Notes under the pieces: model-generated
Databases searched by the model: none
The model's input: the letters and a program-made list of their open reading frames with translations, nothing else
Told to the model about the DNA's origin: nothing
In this document: positions 41,903 to 52,873 of the stretch, piece after piece
Layout: each line of letters begins with the position of its first letter
How positions within the stretch are numbered: position 1 is the first letter of the stretch
Made by a program: the position numbers and the translations under genes
DNA from: Actinernus sp. WN-2022
Lineage: Eukaryota; Cnidaria; Anthozoa; Actiniaria; Actinernidae
Assembly: GCA_030867875.1 (NCBI GenBank)
Contig: JAOWCC010000019.1
Span: 104,147,006-104,211,005 of the forward strand
DNA: 64,000 nucleotides
Direction of reading: 5' to 3'

Positions 41903-43555
41903 TTACCTAAAATCAAAAATGAATAAAATACCCTGTCTAGACAGTACAGTACAGGTGAAAATATTTATCGATTTTATGATAATTTTACTTGACACGCGCC
42001 ATCAACAACATCCGCGCCAAGTGCCAAGGCATTTCATACAATTCTTAGTAAGGGGGTCGGGACATGCCTTCAACGGTAATATAGTTGTTTTTCCCTGGTA
42101 ACGCCGAGAAGATATGCCACATTCCCTCGTTGAATATACACAAAATGAGCACTTGATCAAGTCCAAATCCATCTCGTGGATAGGGCGGGAAATACACGTG
42201 CAGACGTTACACGCAGTTCCTGTCACGCAATTCTTGAGATATCATTATATCACTGAAGTGATTTCATCTATTTCGGTGATGCCACATTTGATTTCATGGA
42301 TTATACACACATTTTGGTATTTCAACGGAACGAACAGAATATTATGCACAAGATTGAAACAAATTGAGTCCGTAACAAGGTAGTAACGACATCAGAATGG
42401 CTTCCCGTTGATGAATCTAAACGGTTCTAACTTGGCCAACTATTCGATGAGCATATAATAAAGGGCTTCCAAGAAAACGAAACCATTAGGTTTTTTTTTA
42501 TTATGAAAAGAAAACATCGTTTCTTTACAGAATAAAAACTAAAAACTTGAATAGAGAATCGGCTGAAGAACCTAAATACGACTGTACGTGCATTTCTACT
42601 TGTCACTCATTCACTCCGCTACAGAGGCTCGCAAAATTCAGAGTGACTCGCCGGATTAGAAGCTGTATTTAAAGCGTAGCGTAGTTTGAAATCCTCTATA
42701 TATCATATTCAAAGAAAATTCATTGTCTTTGATCCAATCAAACAATTTTAAACGAAGATACTGCCATAAACTATGAGTACCTATTTTTCAGCTTTGACTC
42801 CGTCAAACTCGACAATAATTCAGTCACTTTAGACATCTGCATATCGGGTGATGGACTTGGTCACCCTTCAAAACTAAAATAATATTGAAAATGAATGTGC
42901 ATTCGAATTCTTAAAGCAATTATTGGCAGAAAATCTGTGAAGTTCACCGTATTTTCGATTTTAATCGGAAAAAAATCGCCGTGTCGCCATATCGTCGTTT
43001 GTTTAATAACTGAACATTGCGGATTTTGAGAGTGCGTAATCTCTAACCCAGCATTAACTTTACAGAGATTTTTTTTACCAGATGCAAAGATCTATTGTAA
43101 GTCAATCTTGGAATATTTCTAAATTCAAAGAAAAGAAGGCCGCAACTCTGCAAACGGCCATTGCCAGACAGCATTTATCGGGTTTTAAAAAGACCTATTA
43201 AAGTAGCGTTAAATAAAAATTCGACAGAAGCGACAAAATATAAATAAAATTAGTTTATTTTGGTTTTAATATACTGACGGGACTTAGTACTAAAGCAGGT
43301 AAAAATATTATCTTTCTACTTAAAATCATTTGCGATTGCGACATGTTACAACATAAGGTATATTTTGCTCTGATTTTGAGCATTTCAGGGGGTCAAACAG
43401 TTTGATTGTCATATCTCAAAGGCCTTTTACATTTCAGCCAAACTATTTCACATGGGACATTAGCTAGTTAAGATATAAATGTGTGCCAAGTTTAAAGGAA
43501 ATCGGAGAGGTGCACTGTAGACTCGTCTGCATGGTTTTCACATGGACCCTCTCTT

Positions 43556-44278
43556 AAGCAAATTGACCAATCTTTCAAAATTTTCTTTCTTACCATACTT
43601 ACCATAGTAATCATAAACTCGCTTGCCTACGAATTTCTCAATATATTGTGGACCTAATTTATCAATGATAAAATATCTTCTTAATATTAATATGTATGAA
43701 AAACCATAATGATCTTTGAATGCAATCTTTATTCCCTTTGGTATTTCATCACCCTCATTTAATCTTTTGAATAGGAGGATATTTGCTGTTTGTTTGATGG
43801 GTTGTTGTTTGTTAACTATTTGTATCACTGGTTTCTTTGTCCTTGGTGATGGAATAGGTTTTTTGTATATGTTTTTAATAGTTCTTGGTTTTGGTGTAGG
43901 TTTATACCATCTCTAAATTCAATTGGTGGAAGGATAATATTTTCTTCATAATGGTTAACCATATCCTTAAAAAAATTTCGTTGTGTAGGAACTGGTTTCC
44001 TATATATGTTTTTAATAGTCCTTGGTTTTGGTGTAGGTTTGTATCCATCTCTAAATTCAATTGGTGGGGAGATGATGTTCTCTTCATAATGTTTAACCAT
44101 ATCCTTAACATTTCTTCGTGGTATAGGAACTGGTTTTCTATGTGGTTTTTCATCCACAATTTCAATTTTTAGGGGTTGGTTTAGCATTCTGTTTCAACAA
44201 CAGTTTAATTAGTTCTGACTTCTTGAGTTTCTTAAGTTGAGATCTATCGATACTATTGGTAGATATAATTTTTTTCAT
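43556..44278 (-). pseudogene. second Polinton: Pro/Arg-repeat gene, truncated and frameshifted
   Basis: An ATG at 44,278 opens MKKIISTNSI followed by a Lys/Leu helix (LKKLKKSELIKLLLKQN). After a frame change come two tandem copies of a unit with DMVKHYEENIISPPIEFRDG and KPTPKPRTIKN, then a second frame change into a domain with GIKIAFKDHYGFSYILILRR. Such K-P-x-P-x-P-R repeats beside EY-E-NI-PP-EFRD text are, as I recall, typical of a conserved cnidarian Polinton protein of unknown role. At least two frameshifts break it. Its 3' end is cut at the TTAA bordering the composite (43,554-43,557), and the missing part is not found on the other side at 17,848. Confidence 0.6.
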
Positions 44279-44299
44279 TCTATATATTTTCTATAAATT

Positions 44300-44325
44300 A
44301 ATATCCCTTTATATAGTTTATGAAC
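44300..44325 (-). promoter_or_regulatory. TATA-type promoter of a second-Polinton gene
   Basis: On minus, CTATATAAAGGGAT lies about 35 bp before the ATG at 44,278, followed by TATAGAAAATATATAGAATG. The next gene (ATG at 44,614) has the same layout: CATATAAAGAGAT, then TATAGAATATATATAGAATG (44,655-44,614). A shared motif at matched distance supports a common promoter type. Confidence 0.5.
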
Positions 44326-44392
44326 ATTCTTTATGTATGAAATAAAAATTGTTATATAAAATTTAATTTACAAAACAATTATAGTGTGTTTA

Positions 44393-44614
44393 TCAAACTA
44401 CATTAGAATTATGTATATGTTTATAGCTCATTTTATGACGATTTTTACTTGCTGGATGTATCTGGATTTTACAAATATTACAAATCCATGTGCGCCTTTG
44501 CATGGATGCTAGCGTTTGCTGATATTTATGATATTTTCGTTCTTCTTCAGTAAAGTAATTTTTTGGTCTACCTACTGATTTTTGTTGTTTTTGCACAGTT
44601 ATTGTGTTTTCCAT
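44393..44614 (-). CDS. second Polinton: small zinc-finger-like protein
   Basis: 73 residues. A basic, Tyr/Gln-rich N-terminal half (SVGRPKNYFTEEERKYHKYQ) precedes a C-x2-C-x12-H-x5-H pattern (ICNICKIQIHPASKNRHKMS, then KH) that fits a single C2H2-like finger. It is open and has its own TATA-type upstream sequence. Function unknown; similar small fingers accompany Polinton genes. Confidence 0.55.
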   Translation of the reverse strand: MENTITVQKQQKSVGRPKNYFTEEERKYHKYQQTLASMQRRTWICNICKIQIHPASKNRHKMSYKHIHNSNVV

Positions 44615-44655
44615 TCTATATATATTCTATAACGTAGCATCTCTTTATATGTTTA

Positions 44656-45651
44656 TATACCTTGTAAATCCTTCAATGGTATCCAACTGTTAAATTCATC
44701 ACTAAAGCTTGTTTTTTTCTTATAATCCCTTCTAATAACTTTATAAATACGAAAAACATTCTGTTTAGCTTTTAATAATTCAGGTTCGTAGAAAGATCCT
44801 TTTATTTCCTCGCCATTCAAGTCTTTTAGCTTATATGTAATGGGGTTTGTAAATTGGTCAGGATTTTATCAACTGTAAATACTTCTTTAGTCCAATTAGG
44901 GGTATATCCTTTATCAAACACATTCCGTTTATATTTGCTTATCCTTACCTTATCACCAACTTTGAATTTTGGTTTTGATGATAATGACTCCATATCACCG
45001 TATAAATTGAAATAAACAATTCCCTCATTCTTCTTTTTACTAGCTTCAATAGGTGTCATTTTAATGCTTGAATGTTTTGTATTATTGTATTCTTTTACCA
45101 GTTTGGGTAACATATCTAAATACTGTGTATTACCTTGGATAGTGAATTGTTTCCACATTTTAGTTTTAATCGTTCTATTCCATCTTTCACAAACAGATGA
45201 CTTTTCTTCATTTTCTGTTGAATACATTTTTATATCATTTTTGTCTAATAATTCTTTCACATGTTTGTTATAATACTCTTTCATTCCCCTTATCAACCCA
45301 TAGATATTCTGGTTTTCTACCTTTTTTGAATATAGTTTGAAAAGCCTTCATAACAGATTCACCTTTTTTGTCTTTCAAATACATAATCCAACCATATTTA
45401 CTAAACACATCTAAAATCATAAGAAGATATCGATATCCCTTATTCCATTTACTAAATTGTTGCATTTCAACAAGGTCAGAACACCATATTTCATCAATAT
45501 GATTCACAATAACACGCCGTCGAGTAAAATTACGCTTTATAGGTTTATGTAATTCATCTGCTAATTGTTGTTGCCAGTTTATACCACTATTACTCGACGG
45601 CCTTTTCCGTTTTTTTACTGGCTTACTCTTTTTGTGGTTTAACATGCCCAT
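44656..45651 (-). pseudogene. second Polinton: DDE integrase with two frameshifts
   Basis: The first piece (45,651-45,268) carries the first catalytic Asp in WCSDLVEMQQF and the second Asp in LWVDKGNE. The second piece (45,296-44,826) carries the catalytic Glu in SSVCERWNRTIK and a C-terminal KFKVGDKVRISKYK (chromodomain/SH3-like). A third piece, in another frame down to 44,656, has ITYKLKDLNGEEIKGSFYEP. It is clearly a Polinton-type integrase and very unlike the intact copy at 31,975 (AT-rich codons, different motifs). Frame breaks near 45,280 and 44,850 make it non-functional as assembled. Confidence 0.8.
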
Positions 45652-46389
45652 TTGGGAATATTTTTTACTATTTCGGATATTTGTAATGCTGATTGACCTA
45701 TTGATACTGAAAAAGTGACAATCGAAATGGTAAATTTTCGTCGTAGTGGCACTTTAATGAGATGACGTCTACGTCAGGTCGAACATGTGTATAATTTTGT
45801 TCAAATTTTCTATTCGTATTCAGACACGACAGCTGCTTCATTTTCAATACATACTGAATCGGTCATGACGCGCCTACGCTGTCCTTTTTTTTTTTAATAT
45901 ATATTATCTCGAGGAGGCCTCCTCGCTACAAGCCTGATGGTTTCCTGAGGCCTCCTCGCCACTATATCAATTGTATCATGTATTCTCGAACTTCAATTCT
46001 TTATATATATATATATATTGTTAATGTATGTATTCTATGTGTGGCAAAGCGCAAATAAAAAAAATAAAAAAATAAAAAACATTTTTTATTCTCTTTATAG
46101 GTTTTCATGCCATTGCAAAACTCGCTTTTACGCCAGATTCAGATTCATTTATTTTGTACTATTTTTCATAAAATATGTAGGAAAAAGGAATGATAATATA
46201 AGCTATTAAATTTGATGATCTAGGTTAGATGTGCGTAGTGGTCAAAGTAGCCGCTAGGCTTTCGAGTTGATCACTACCATAGTTATAATAGTCGAGGAAG
46301 AAAAAAAAGAAGAATTATATAAATAGGAAATAGGAAAAAGTGCAGAGGAGAAATTGAGGAAAACGATTCCAGAGGAATTATACAAAAGA
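45652..46389. other. AT-rich spacer, remains of second Polinton flank
   Basis: No gene. Contains a perfect 16-bp palindrome CGAGGAGGCCTCCTCG (45,910-45,925) with a partial copy 30 bp on, an AT dinucleotide run near 46,000-46,018, and A-rich text. I find no terminal repeat for the second Polinton. Confidence 0.4.
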
Positions 46390-46783
46390 AAAAGAGCAGA
46401 GGAAAAGGGTGTTGATAATACGAAAGGAAATATTGCTATAATTAGTTTACATATAAATTCTTGAATATAATAATCCTAATACTAATGTTGATACTTATGT
46501 TAATTATTCTAATGCTAATACTAATTCTAATTCTAATACTAAGTACTATAACGATACTAATACTGTAAATAATACGAGCAGAGGAAAAGGGTGCTAATAA
46601 TACGAAAGGAAATATTGCTATAATTAGTTTACATATAAAAAAAATCATAAATATGATAATGATCCTAATGTTAATGTTTCTCATAATTTCATGAATATAA
46701 TAATCTAATGCTAATGCTAATGTTGATGCTTATGTTAATTTAATTCTAATGCTAATTCTAATTCTAATTCTAGTACTATTACT
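46390..46783. repeat. 190-bp tandem duplication upstream of the minisatellite
   Basis: GAGCAGAGGAAAAGGGTG begins both 46,390 and 46,577. Each copy continues through AAGGAAATATTGCTATAATT and a CTAATG/CTAATTCTAAT-rich stretch. The first copy ends in one 30-bp unit (46,541-46,570) differing at two bases from the array consensus; the second runs straight into the array. Confidence 0.75.
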
Positions 46784-47713
46784 AAGTACTATAACAATAC
46801 TAACACTGTAAATAAGTACTATAACAATACTAACACTGTAAATAAGTGCTATAACAATACTAACACTGTAAATAAGTACTATAACAATACTAACACTGTA
46901 AATAAGTGCTATAACAATACTAACACTGTAAATAAGTACTATAACAATACTAACACTGTAAATAAGTACTATAACAATACTAACACTGTAAATAAGTACT
47001 ATAACAATACTAACACTGTAAATAAGTACTATAACAATACTAACACTGTAAATAAGTACTATAACAATACTAACACTGTAAATAAGTACTATAACAATAC
47101 TAACACTGTAAATAAGTACTATAACAATACTAACACTGTAAATAAGTACTATAACAATACTAACACTGTAAATAAGTACTATAACAATACTAACACTGTA
47201 AATAAGTACTATAACAATACTAACACTGTAAATAAGTACTATAACAATACTAACACTGTAAATAAGTACTATAACAATACTAACACTGTAAATAAGTGCT
47301 ATAACAATACTAACACTGTAAATAAGTACTATAACAATACTAACACTGTAAATAAGTACTATAACAATACTAACACTGTAAATAAGTACTATAACAATAC
47401 TAACACTGTAAATAAGTACTATAACAATACTAACACTGTAAATAAGTACTATAACAATACTAACACTGTAAATAAGTACTATAACAATACTAACACTGTA
47501 AATAAGTACTATAACAATACTAACACTGTAAATAAGTACTATAACAATACTAACACTGTAAATAAGTACTATAACAATACTAACACTGTAAATAAGTACT
47601 ATAACAATACTAACACTGTAAATAAGTGCTATAACAATACTAACACTGTAAATAAGTACTATAACAATACTAACACTGTAAATAAGTACTATAACAATAC
47701 TAACACTGTAAAT
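46784..47713. repeat. 30-bp minisatellite, 31 copies
   Basis: The unit starts AAGTACTATAACAATACTAA and ends CACTGTAAAT. 31 copies are almost identical; units 3, 5, 18 and 29 carry GTGCT instead of GTACT. Because the period is a multiple of three, one frame on each strand stays open through the whole array (the plus frame, KYYNNTNTVN repeated, is open from 46,739 to about 47,775 but has no ATG before the array). No spacers, so not a CRISPR. Confidence 0.95.
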
Positions 47714-49151
47714 ATGTTTCTCAAGAATGTAGTGGTCATATATGCCAACTTTGTGAAAATAATATTAATATTATAGCTGGCTGTCAAGTAGGAATAGTTT
47801 GTATTCTTTTTTAAAGCCACTATGTGATAAGTGTTTAATTTTCAGAGGGTTTTTTTCCCCTATTAAAACACCATTCACATTGCTAGTCATAAAACTAGTG
47901 TAGGTCGGCGTCAGCGGTAACTGACATATAAACACTATAATCATCTAGGAGTCGAGTAAGGTACATGTATGCTACCTGACGTGGAAAGCAAGTAGCAGCT
48001 GAAGATTTAGTTTGACATTCCTATCAATATTCGTTAATAAAATCAAGCATTTAGGCCTTTCTAGCGTCCATGGCAAGCATCGCCTTCAGGACTTATAACG
48101 ACTTTCAAGCACTCACCGCGTAGTGCTGTGTTTTTAGTGCTCTACCCAAAACTAGGTCAGCTTTGTGTATAATCTCTTCTACGTTTCTATTCGAATTTGC
48201 TCCATTTGAAATATCTAAATTTGTTAGTGTGGAACATTTGATATGTAGTTGTAGTTTCAATAAAAGAGTTATCCACATCCGGAAATTATAAAACATGAAC
48301 GAGATAAACAATAATTACCAGTTGAATATGAACAACATTAGCAAGCAACACTTTATCAAAGACTAAAGAAAGCAACGGCGCATTTGGAGACAAACTTGTC
48401 AGGTGTTTCCGTTAACAACATAAGTTATATTTCTTTTCCTCTTCAATCTCGGTTGTGTTCACTGCGTTTTTAGATCTCCACTACTCGCTAGTGTTTTCAG
48501 TGTATATCCCCATAACATATACATTATTTGTAACAATTTCCTAATGGAATGTGAGAGGATTTTATACAAAACTGTTTGCCATTTCTTTTAATGTTCACCT
48601 TTAAACAAGTTAACTTACCATAATGGTTATAAGGCATTTGAAATTCGACGAGCGTGTGAGTTAACTGCATTAAAAACACACTCCAAGCATCTTTCACACA
48701 AAAAAACAGTTATGACACTGCCGTTTATTAGACATTAATTACTACACAAATATACTCATCTGAGTTCATTAAAAAACATGTACTCGTATTTAAATTGGAT
48801 GTCATTGAAAGCGTTCAACATAGATAGTTAACACCACAAATAACAGACTGGTAAGGAATCGGTTTTGGTCTTGGCTGTTTGCGAAACCGAAAGCCTCACA
48901 ATGTTTCTGAAACCTCGATGGATTCTACTCTCCGTTTGGGTAAGTTAACTTTAACAATTGAATGGAATGTTATGGCTCTTTCAATTCCAAACCTGCATTT
49001 TTTTTTTTATCATCATCATTTTATTTATTTGAACCCGTACACAATCTAGTGCGTTTTGGATTTTCACGAAATATACTTTACATGGCGTGAACGCGATGGT
49101 AAATAGGTAATAATTCAGTAAGAACGAGCATAATATGAGGTAGTTCAGTTA
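47714..49151. other. non-coding; dispersed repeat copy 2
   Basis: Bases 48,010-48,230 match 13,900-14,020 plus 14,715-14,770 without the SINE. Bases 47,890-47,950 resemble the CCAGTGTTTATC/ACTAGTTTTTAC repeat of 17.2 and 57.0 kb. The rest (48,300-49,150) shows nothing I can name. Confidence 0.45.
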
Positions 49152-49485
49152 CTAAGAGTTGGAAGCAGGCAATACTTCTTCAGTTAATATATTTTTCCTA
49201 ATGACGAGGCAGTCATGTATGTATGTAGCTGCTTGTTTTGCGAACTTATTTGGTGGATTTATGATAAGTTTGAAAAGCTCATTTTCATTCATGTGCCGGC
49301 TGTTAACATTTGAATATATTTTCGAAAGTAAGAAATAATTTTCTCCTACGTACATGGTATGTTTTACATTTTAGAATAAAGTGCATTTCATCTTCTACCC
49401 CATTTTGACATAATGGGCATATCCTTTCTTCAGGTTTCAGGTACTAGGGTTTCAAATATATGCCTCTTTCCTGAATTTGTAGCGG
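49152..49485 (-). pseudogene. LINE C-terminal piece
   Basis: Minus strand reads EERICPLCQNGVEDEMHFIL then KCKTYHVRRRKLF, the C-P-x-C ... H-F-x-x-x-C motif found at the C-terminus of many non-LTR retrotransposon polyproteins, and after a frame break NELFKLIINPPNKFAKQAAT. It continues, in order and orientation, the LINE pieces at 50,440-50,710 and 52,874-54,050. Confidence 0.65.
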
Positions 49486-49492
49486 GTGATTT

Positions 49493-49649
49493 AACAAATC
49501 GCACACATTTTGCCATTGTCTGAACTCGTATTGATCATAGAAATGACGCCATAAAATGTTCAAAACTACTGCAAAGTGTTGAACATTTTATGGCGTCATT
49601 TCTATGATCAATACGAGTTCAGACAATGGCAAAATGTGTGCGATTTGTT
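49493..49649. repeat. perfect palindrome, about 70-bp arms
   Basis: AACAAATCGCACACATTTTG at the left is mirrored exactly at the right. Arms of about 71 bp show no mismatch by eye around a loop of about 15 bp (AACTACTGCAAAGTG). It begins at the point where LINE sequence stops, so it is part of an insertion of about 950 bp (49,490-50,440) in the LINE. Confidence 0.8.
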
Positions 49650-49748
49650 TTTTACAACGACGAAGTACTTATAGCTTCAAATGAGTGCGTAATGAACTGC
49701 TTTCGAGTCGAAAAAGGCCATTGAAAGTCAAAACGTAAACACTTCTAA

Positions 49749-49989
49749 TAGGAGATATTGTAGTTGAGTCTACGAATAGCAGTTTCAGCGGTATTGACCC
49801 GAACGCCTCACTTCAATGTAATGAAGCGCCATTGAAACCATCATTCTTACACGACACCAACACCCTCCTAAACAAGCACGACTAATTTTTAGATACACAG
49901 TTTGAATAGCGCTTCATTACATTGAAGTGAGGCGTTTGGGTCAATACCGCTGAAACTGCTATTCGTAGACTCAACTACAATATCTCCTA
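49749..49989. repeat. inverted repeat, about 83-bp arms
   Basis: TAGGAGATATTGTAGTTGAG at the left pairs with the complement at 49,989. Arms differ by about one base (CCGAACGCC versus the complement of GGCGTTTGG). The loop of about 78 bp has no coding sense. Confidence 0.75.
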
Positions 49990-50439
49990 AACCGTTGCCG
50001 AGAGAAAGCTTTCTTAGACAAATGGCAATTTGGTTCACCGATTAACTTCTGTAATTGATGGAATGCATGTGAAATCCTTTCTTGCTTTTTTCTGGATCAG
50101 AAAAGTTATTCTTATGTAATTCAAAACTTCTGAGCTCTGAGAGAACTACTCAACTAGTCTAGTCACAAAGTCTGACTACAAATTCGCCGAAACTTTCTCC
50201 ACTCAAGAGAAAACTCTCATTTTGCCAAATGGCACACTACAAAGAAGTTTGACTCACCGATTAACTTCTCCTAGTAATAAAATGCTTGTGAAATCCTCAC
50301 TTTCTTGTTTTTTGGAAGCGAAGTCGCCGGGAAAGCACTTTGCAAAGCTACCACGACTTGCGAGTGACGTCATTTTCATTGTATGTACTATTTTGCATAT
50401 AGCGGCGCGCCAATCAGAACGCGAGAAAATTGGATGTTG

Positions 50440-50710
50440 TTGTAAAATACTTATTCTTATTCGGGTAATTAAGGGCTTGTCTGTGTTCTATAATAGTTAC
50501 TTTGCTGAGATAGTCCTCCAGATTATAATTTATTTTCAATATCCTTATATGTTCTTAATTTGTTTCTTTCGTTTTTGTTTTCTTCGTATGTCAGTATGAA
50601 TCTCGCTGAACCAGTGTTGTTGTTCAATGTCTCTTAATGTTTGTTTAATATTTTCCAAAAACTTGCTCACATTTGTCGTTTGATCTATTGACAACCACAC
50701 ATTTCCATAC
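50440..50710 (-). pseudogene. LINE middle piece
   Basis: Minus strand begins at the Mutator-like insertion with NVWLSIDQTTNVSKFLENIK, continues IEQQHWFSEIHTD and, after frame changes, NLEDYLSKVTIIEHRQAL. This is the region between reverse transcriptase and the C-terminal zinc motif of a LINE, and it joins in frame sense to the end of the 52,874 piece. Confidence 0.65.
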
Positions 50711-51263
50711 GGGTGTTCGGAAAACTAAGACCCCCAAAACGAAGACCCCTAAGATGCCCAAAATTCGAAAAAAGCAGAATTGTAGCAACATTAGGGATTA
50801 CACTCAATCTGAGTTTCTTTGTGAACTTACCTCCAATCCATGGCTCTTGTTTGGTGTTTTCTTTCAGCCTGATCACTCTTGAATGCCCCGACACTGCAAC
50901 GGCCACGAACTGCACATGCATCACCTTATTTTTGCTTGAAAAATTTCGCGTTGCAAAACATTTGAACGTATAAAAACCAGTTATAGAAAAACGCCTATCG
51001 CCAAGTGAAGTGCACTAGTTATTCTTTTCTTGGAGAGATCCAAGTTTCACCTCAAAACGACAGCAAATAATACTTTTATCGCTTATCGCTCTTATCGTCC
51101 GCCTTTTTGGATAGATTGCACACAGGGAACCCAACCACAATATTTCTGACCGCAAGGCACAGGAAACCCAATTTTCTGGAAAAGTCAATAACAAGGCTAT
51201 TTGTTTGTTTGTTCATTTTGGATTTAAAAAGGTTTTTGTCACGAACGCATAACAGTAACGACT

Positions 51264-52250
51264 AAGGCCCCGTCCATACTAAGCCGGTTAAGTTTAAAAA
51301 CGCAACTTTTTTTTCCGGCCGTCCACACTAAGCCGGCATTTTCAGCATAAAAAACGGAACTATTCGAAAACGCTGACGTCATGATGATCACGCGAGCTCT
51401 GGCTCAACCCCGGTTAGAAACCCACCTGTCTGCTAACTATTGGTTGGTCTGCTCGTCTTGTTAAACGCCTATCTAAATTTGACCATGTTTCGCCTTTACT
51501 TTATGAGCTCCACTGGCTACCTGTGGAGCACCGTATTGTTTTTAAGATTTTGTTATTAGTTTTTAAGTCTCTAAATAACCTAGCTCCTATTTATATCAGT
51601 GATTTATTAAAGAAATGCATCCCTAACCATAATCTCAGGTCTTCTCATAGCTCTTTACTTGCAGTTTCCAGGTCCAATCAAAGGACCTATGGTGACAGAG
51701 CTTTCCGCGCGGTAGCTGCCCCCGCCTGTGGAATGCTCTGCCCATCGATATGAGAAGGCCTGACATGTCAATTACAATTTTTAAGAAAAGTCTGAAGACT
51801 TACCTTTTTGGGAAAGCTTTTTTGTAAATATTCATTTTATTTTTTAATGTAGTAATGTAAAGCGCCATAGTGCAGTTAGTGGATATGGCGCTATATAAAT
51901 TTATTATTATTATTATTATTAAAATAAAGCGAAAACGTTTTTCATAAAATCATTTCCTCTGAATCCCAAACACTTTTTTCCTGGCGGTTATAAGCCCCCC
52001 AGATATAAGCCCCCCCGGTTAAGCCCACCAAAAAACTTTTACGAATGAGTATAAGCCCAAGGCTTATAACCGGGATTTTACGGCATCTGCGCATGCTCAA
52101 TCCGACCAAATTAGCGTTTTCGGACCGTTTCTGCGTTTTAGTGTGTACGGCAAAAACGATTAGATAATGGAGTGTGGACGGAAAACGTTTTCACAATGGA
52201 TAACAAAGTTGCGGTTTCAAATTTAACCGGCTTAGTGTGGACGGGGCCTT
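51264..52250. mobile_element. hAT-like or other TIR element nested in the palindrome
   Basis: Inverted ends AAGGCCCCGTCCATACTAAG and CTTAGTGTGGACGGGGCCTT, with inner AAACG/CGTTT-rich inverted text. Its flanks are complementary (ACGACT / AGTCGT) because it sits at the centre of the surrounding palindrome, so a target duplication cannot be read. It is interrupted by the L2/CR1 relic. Confidence 0.55.
51425..51925 (+). mobile_element. 5'-truncated L2/CR1-type LINE
   Basis: Plus strand encodes LHWLPVEHRIVFKILLLVFK, then SLNNLAPIYISDLL, the C-terminal end of CR1/L2 reverse transcriptase proteins. After a frameshift near 51,720 come WNALPIDMRRPDMS-like codons and KSLKTYLFGKAF then stop. The 3' tail has GTAAAGCGCCATAGTG, TATGGCGCTATATAAAT and an ATT repeat, as in L2 elements. 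Confidence 0.75.
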
Positions 52251-52873
52251 AGTCGTTACTGTTATTGTTATGCGTTTGTGACAAAAATGAACACTTCCTT
52301 TTTAAATCCAATATGAACAAACAAAAAAGTAAATAAACAAATAAATAAATAAACAAATAAATAAACAGCCATTTTGTTGACTTTTCCAGAAAGTTGGGTT
52401 TCCTGTACCTTGCCCGGCGTCAGAAATATTGTAGTTTGGTTCCCTGTGTGCAACAATCCAAAATGGTGGACGATAAGCGATACAAAGGTATTATTTGCTG
52501 TCATTTTTAGGTGAAACGTGGATCTCTCTAAGAAAAGAATAACTATTGCACTTCACTTGGTGATAGCCGTTTTTCTATAAGTGGTTTTTATACGTGGAAA
52601 TGTTTTGCAACGCAAACGTTTTCTGGCAAAATGTGCAGTTCGTGGCCATTGCAGTGTCGGCGGCGGGGATTCAAGAGTGATCGGGCTGAAAGAAAACACC
52701 AAACAAGGGCCATGGATTGGAGGTAAGTTCACAAAGAAACTCAGATTGAGTGTAATCCCTAATGTTGCTGAAATTCTGCTTTTTTCGTATTTTGGGCATT
52801 TTAGGGATCTTAGGGTCTTACCGTAGGGGTCTTCGTTTTGGGGGTCTTAGTTTTCCGAGCACCCTTTCCATAC

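Larger units (their letters stand above)
17852..43553. mobile_element. TTAA-flanked 25.7-kb composite with a giant inverted repeat
   Basis: Both outer ends abut TTAA (17,848-17,851 and 43,554-43,557). The left end GAGGGCATCCATGTGAAAAC and the right end, read inward on minus, GAGAGGGTCCATGTGAAAAC are related. Inside, in order: a 1.2-kb segment (R1), a left arm interrupted by the 15.97-kb Polinton, a second copy of the 1.2-kb segment (R2), and the right arm inverted. Without the Polinton the unit is about 9.7 kb. TTAA duplications are typical of the piggyBac and Kolobok superfamilies, but I recognise no transposase. Arm identity looks very high (around 98-99% by eye), so the structure is young or kept alike by gene conversion. 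An assembly join of two haplotypes in opposite orientation is the main alternative. Confidence 0.55.
39932..43553. repeat. giant inverted repeat, right arm
   Basis: Inverted counterpart of 19,076-21,327 plus 37,304-38,713, without the Polinton. The unbroken target CTTAAGT is at 41,393-41,399. Differences from the left arm include the 43-bp hairpin at 40,541, a shorter G/C MITE (41,813-41,902) and loss of about 90 bp near 41,640-41,670. Open frames of up to 252 codons (40,619-41,377) have no family resemblance. Confidence 0.85.
50711..52864. mobile_element. 2.15-kb palindromic Mutator-like element
   Basis: Ends GGGTGYTCGGAAAACTAAGA and complement, with inverted arms of about 550-600 bp. Flanked by exact 9-bp duplications TTTCCATAC (50,702-50,710 and 52,865-52,873), the size made by Mutator-type transposases. 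It interrupts a LINE frame. Both arms carry an ATG frame running to a consensus splice donor (ATTGGAG, then GTAAGTTC) that reads outward, but no transposase is recognised. Confidence 0.75.

Noticed and set aside
46784..47713. CRISPR array
   Set aside because: Units are contiguous 30-mers without spacers, in a eukaryotic context; it is a minisatellite.
50713..50973. Host gene in the left arm of the Mutator-like element
   Set aside because: The frame begins in the terminal inverted repeat and is mirrored in the other arm; it belongs to the element.
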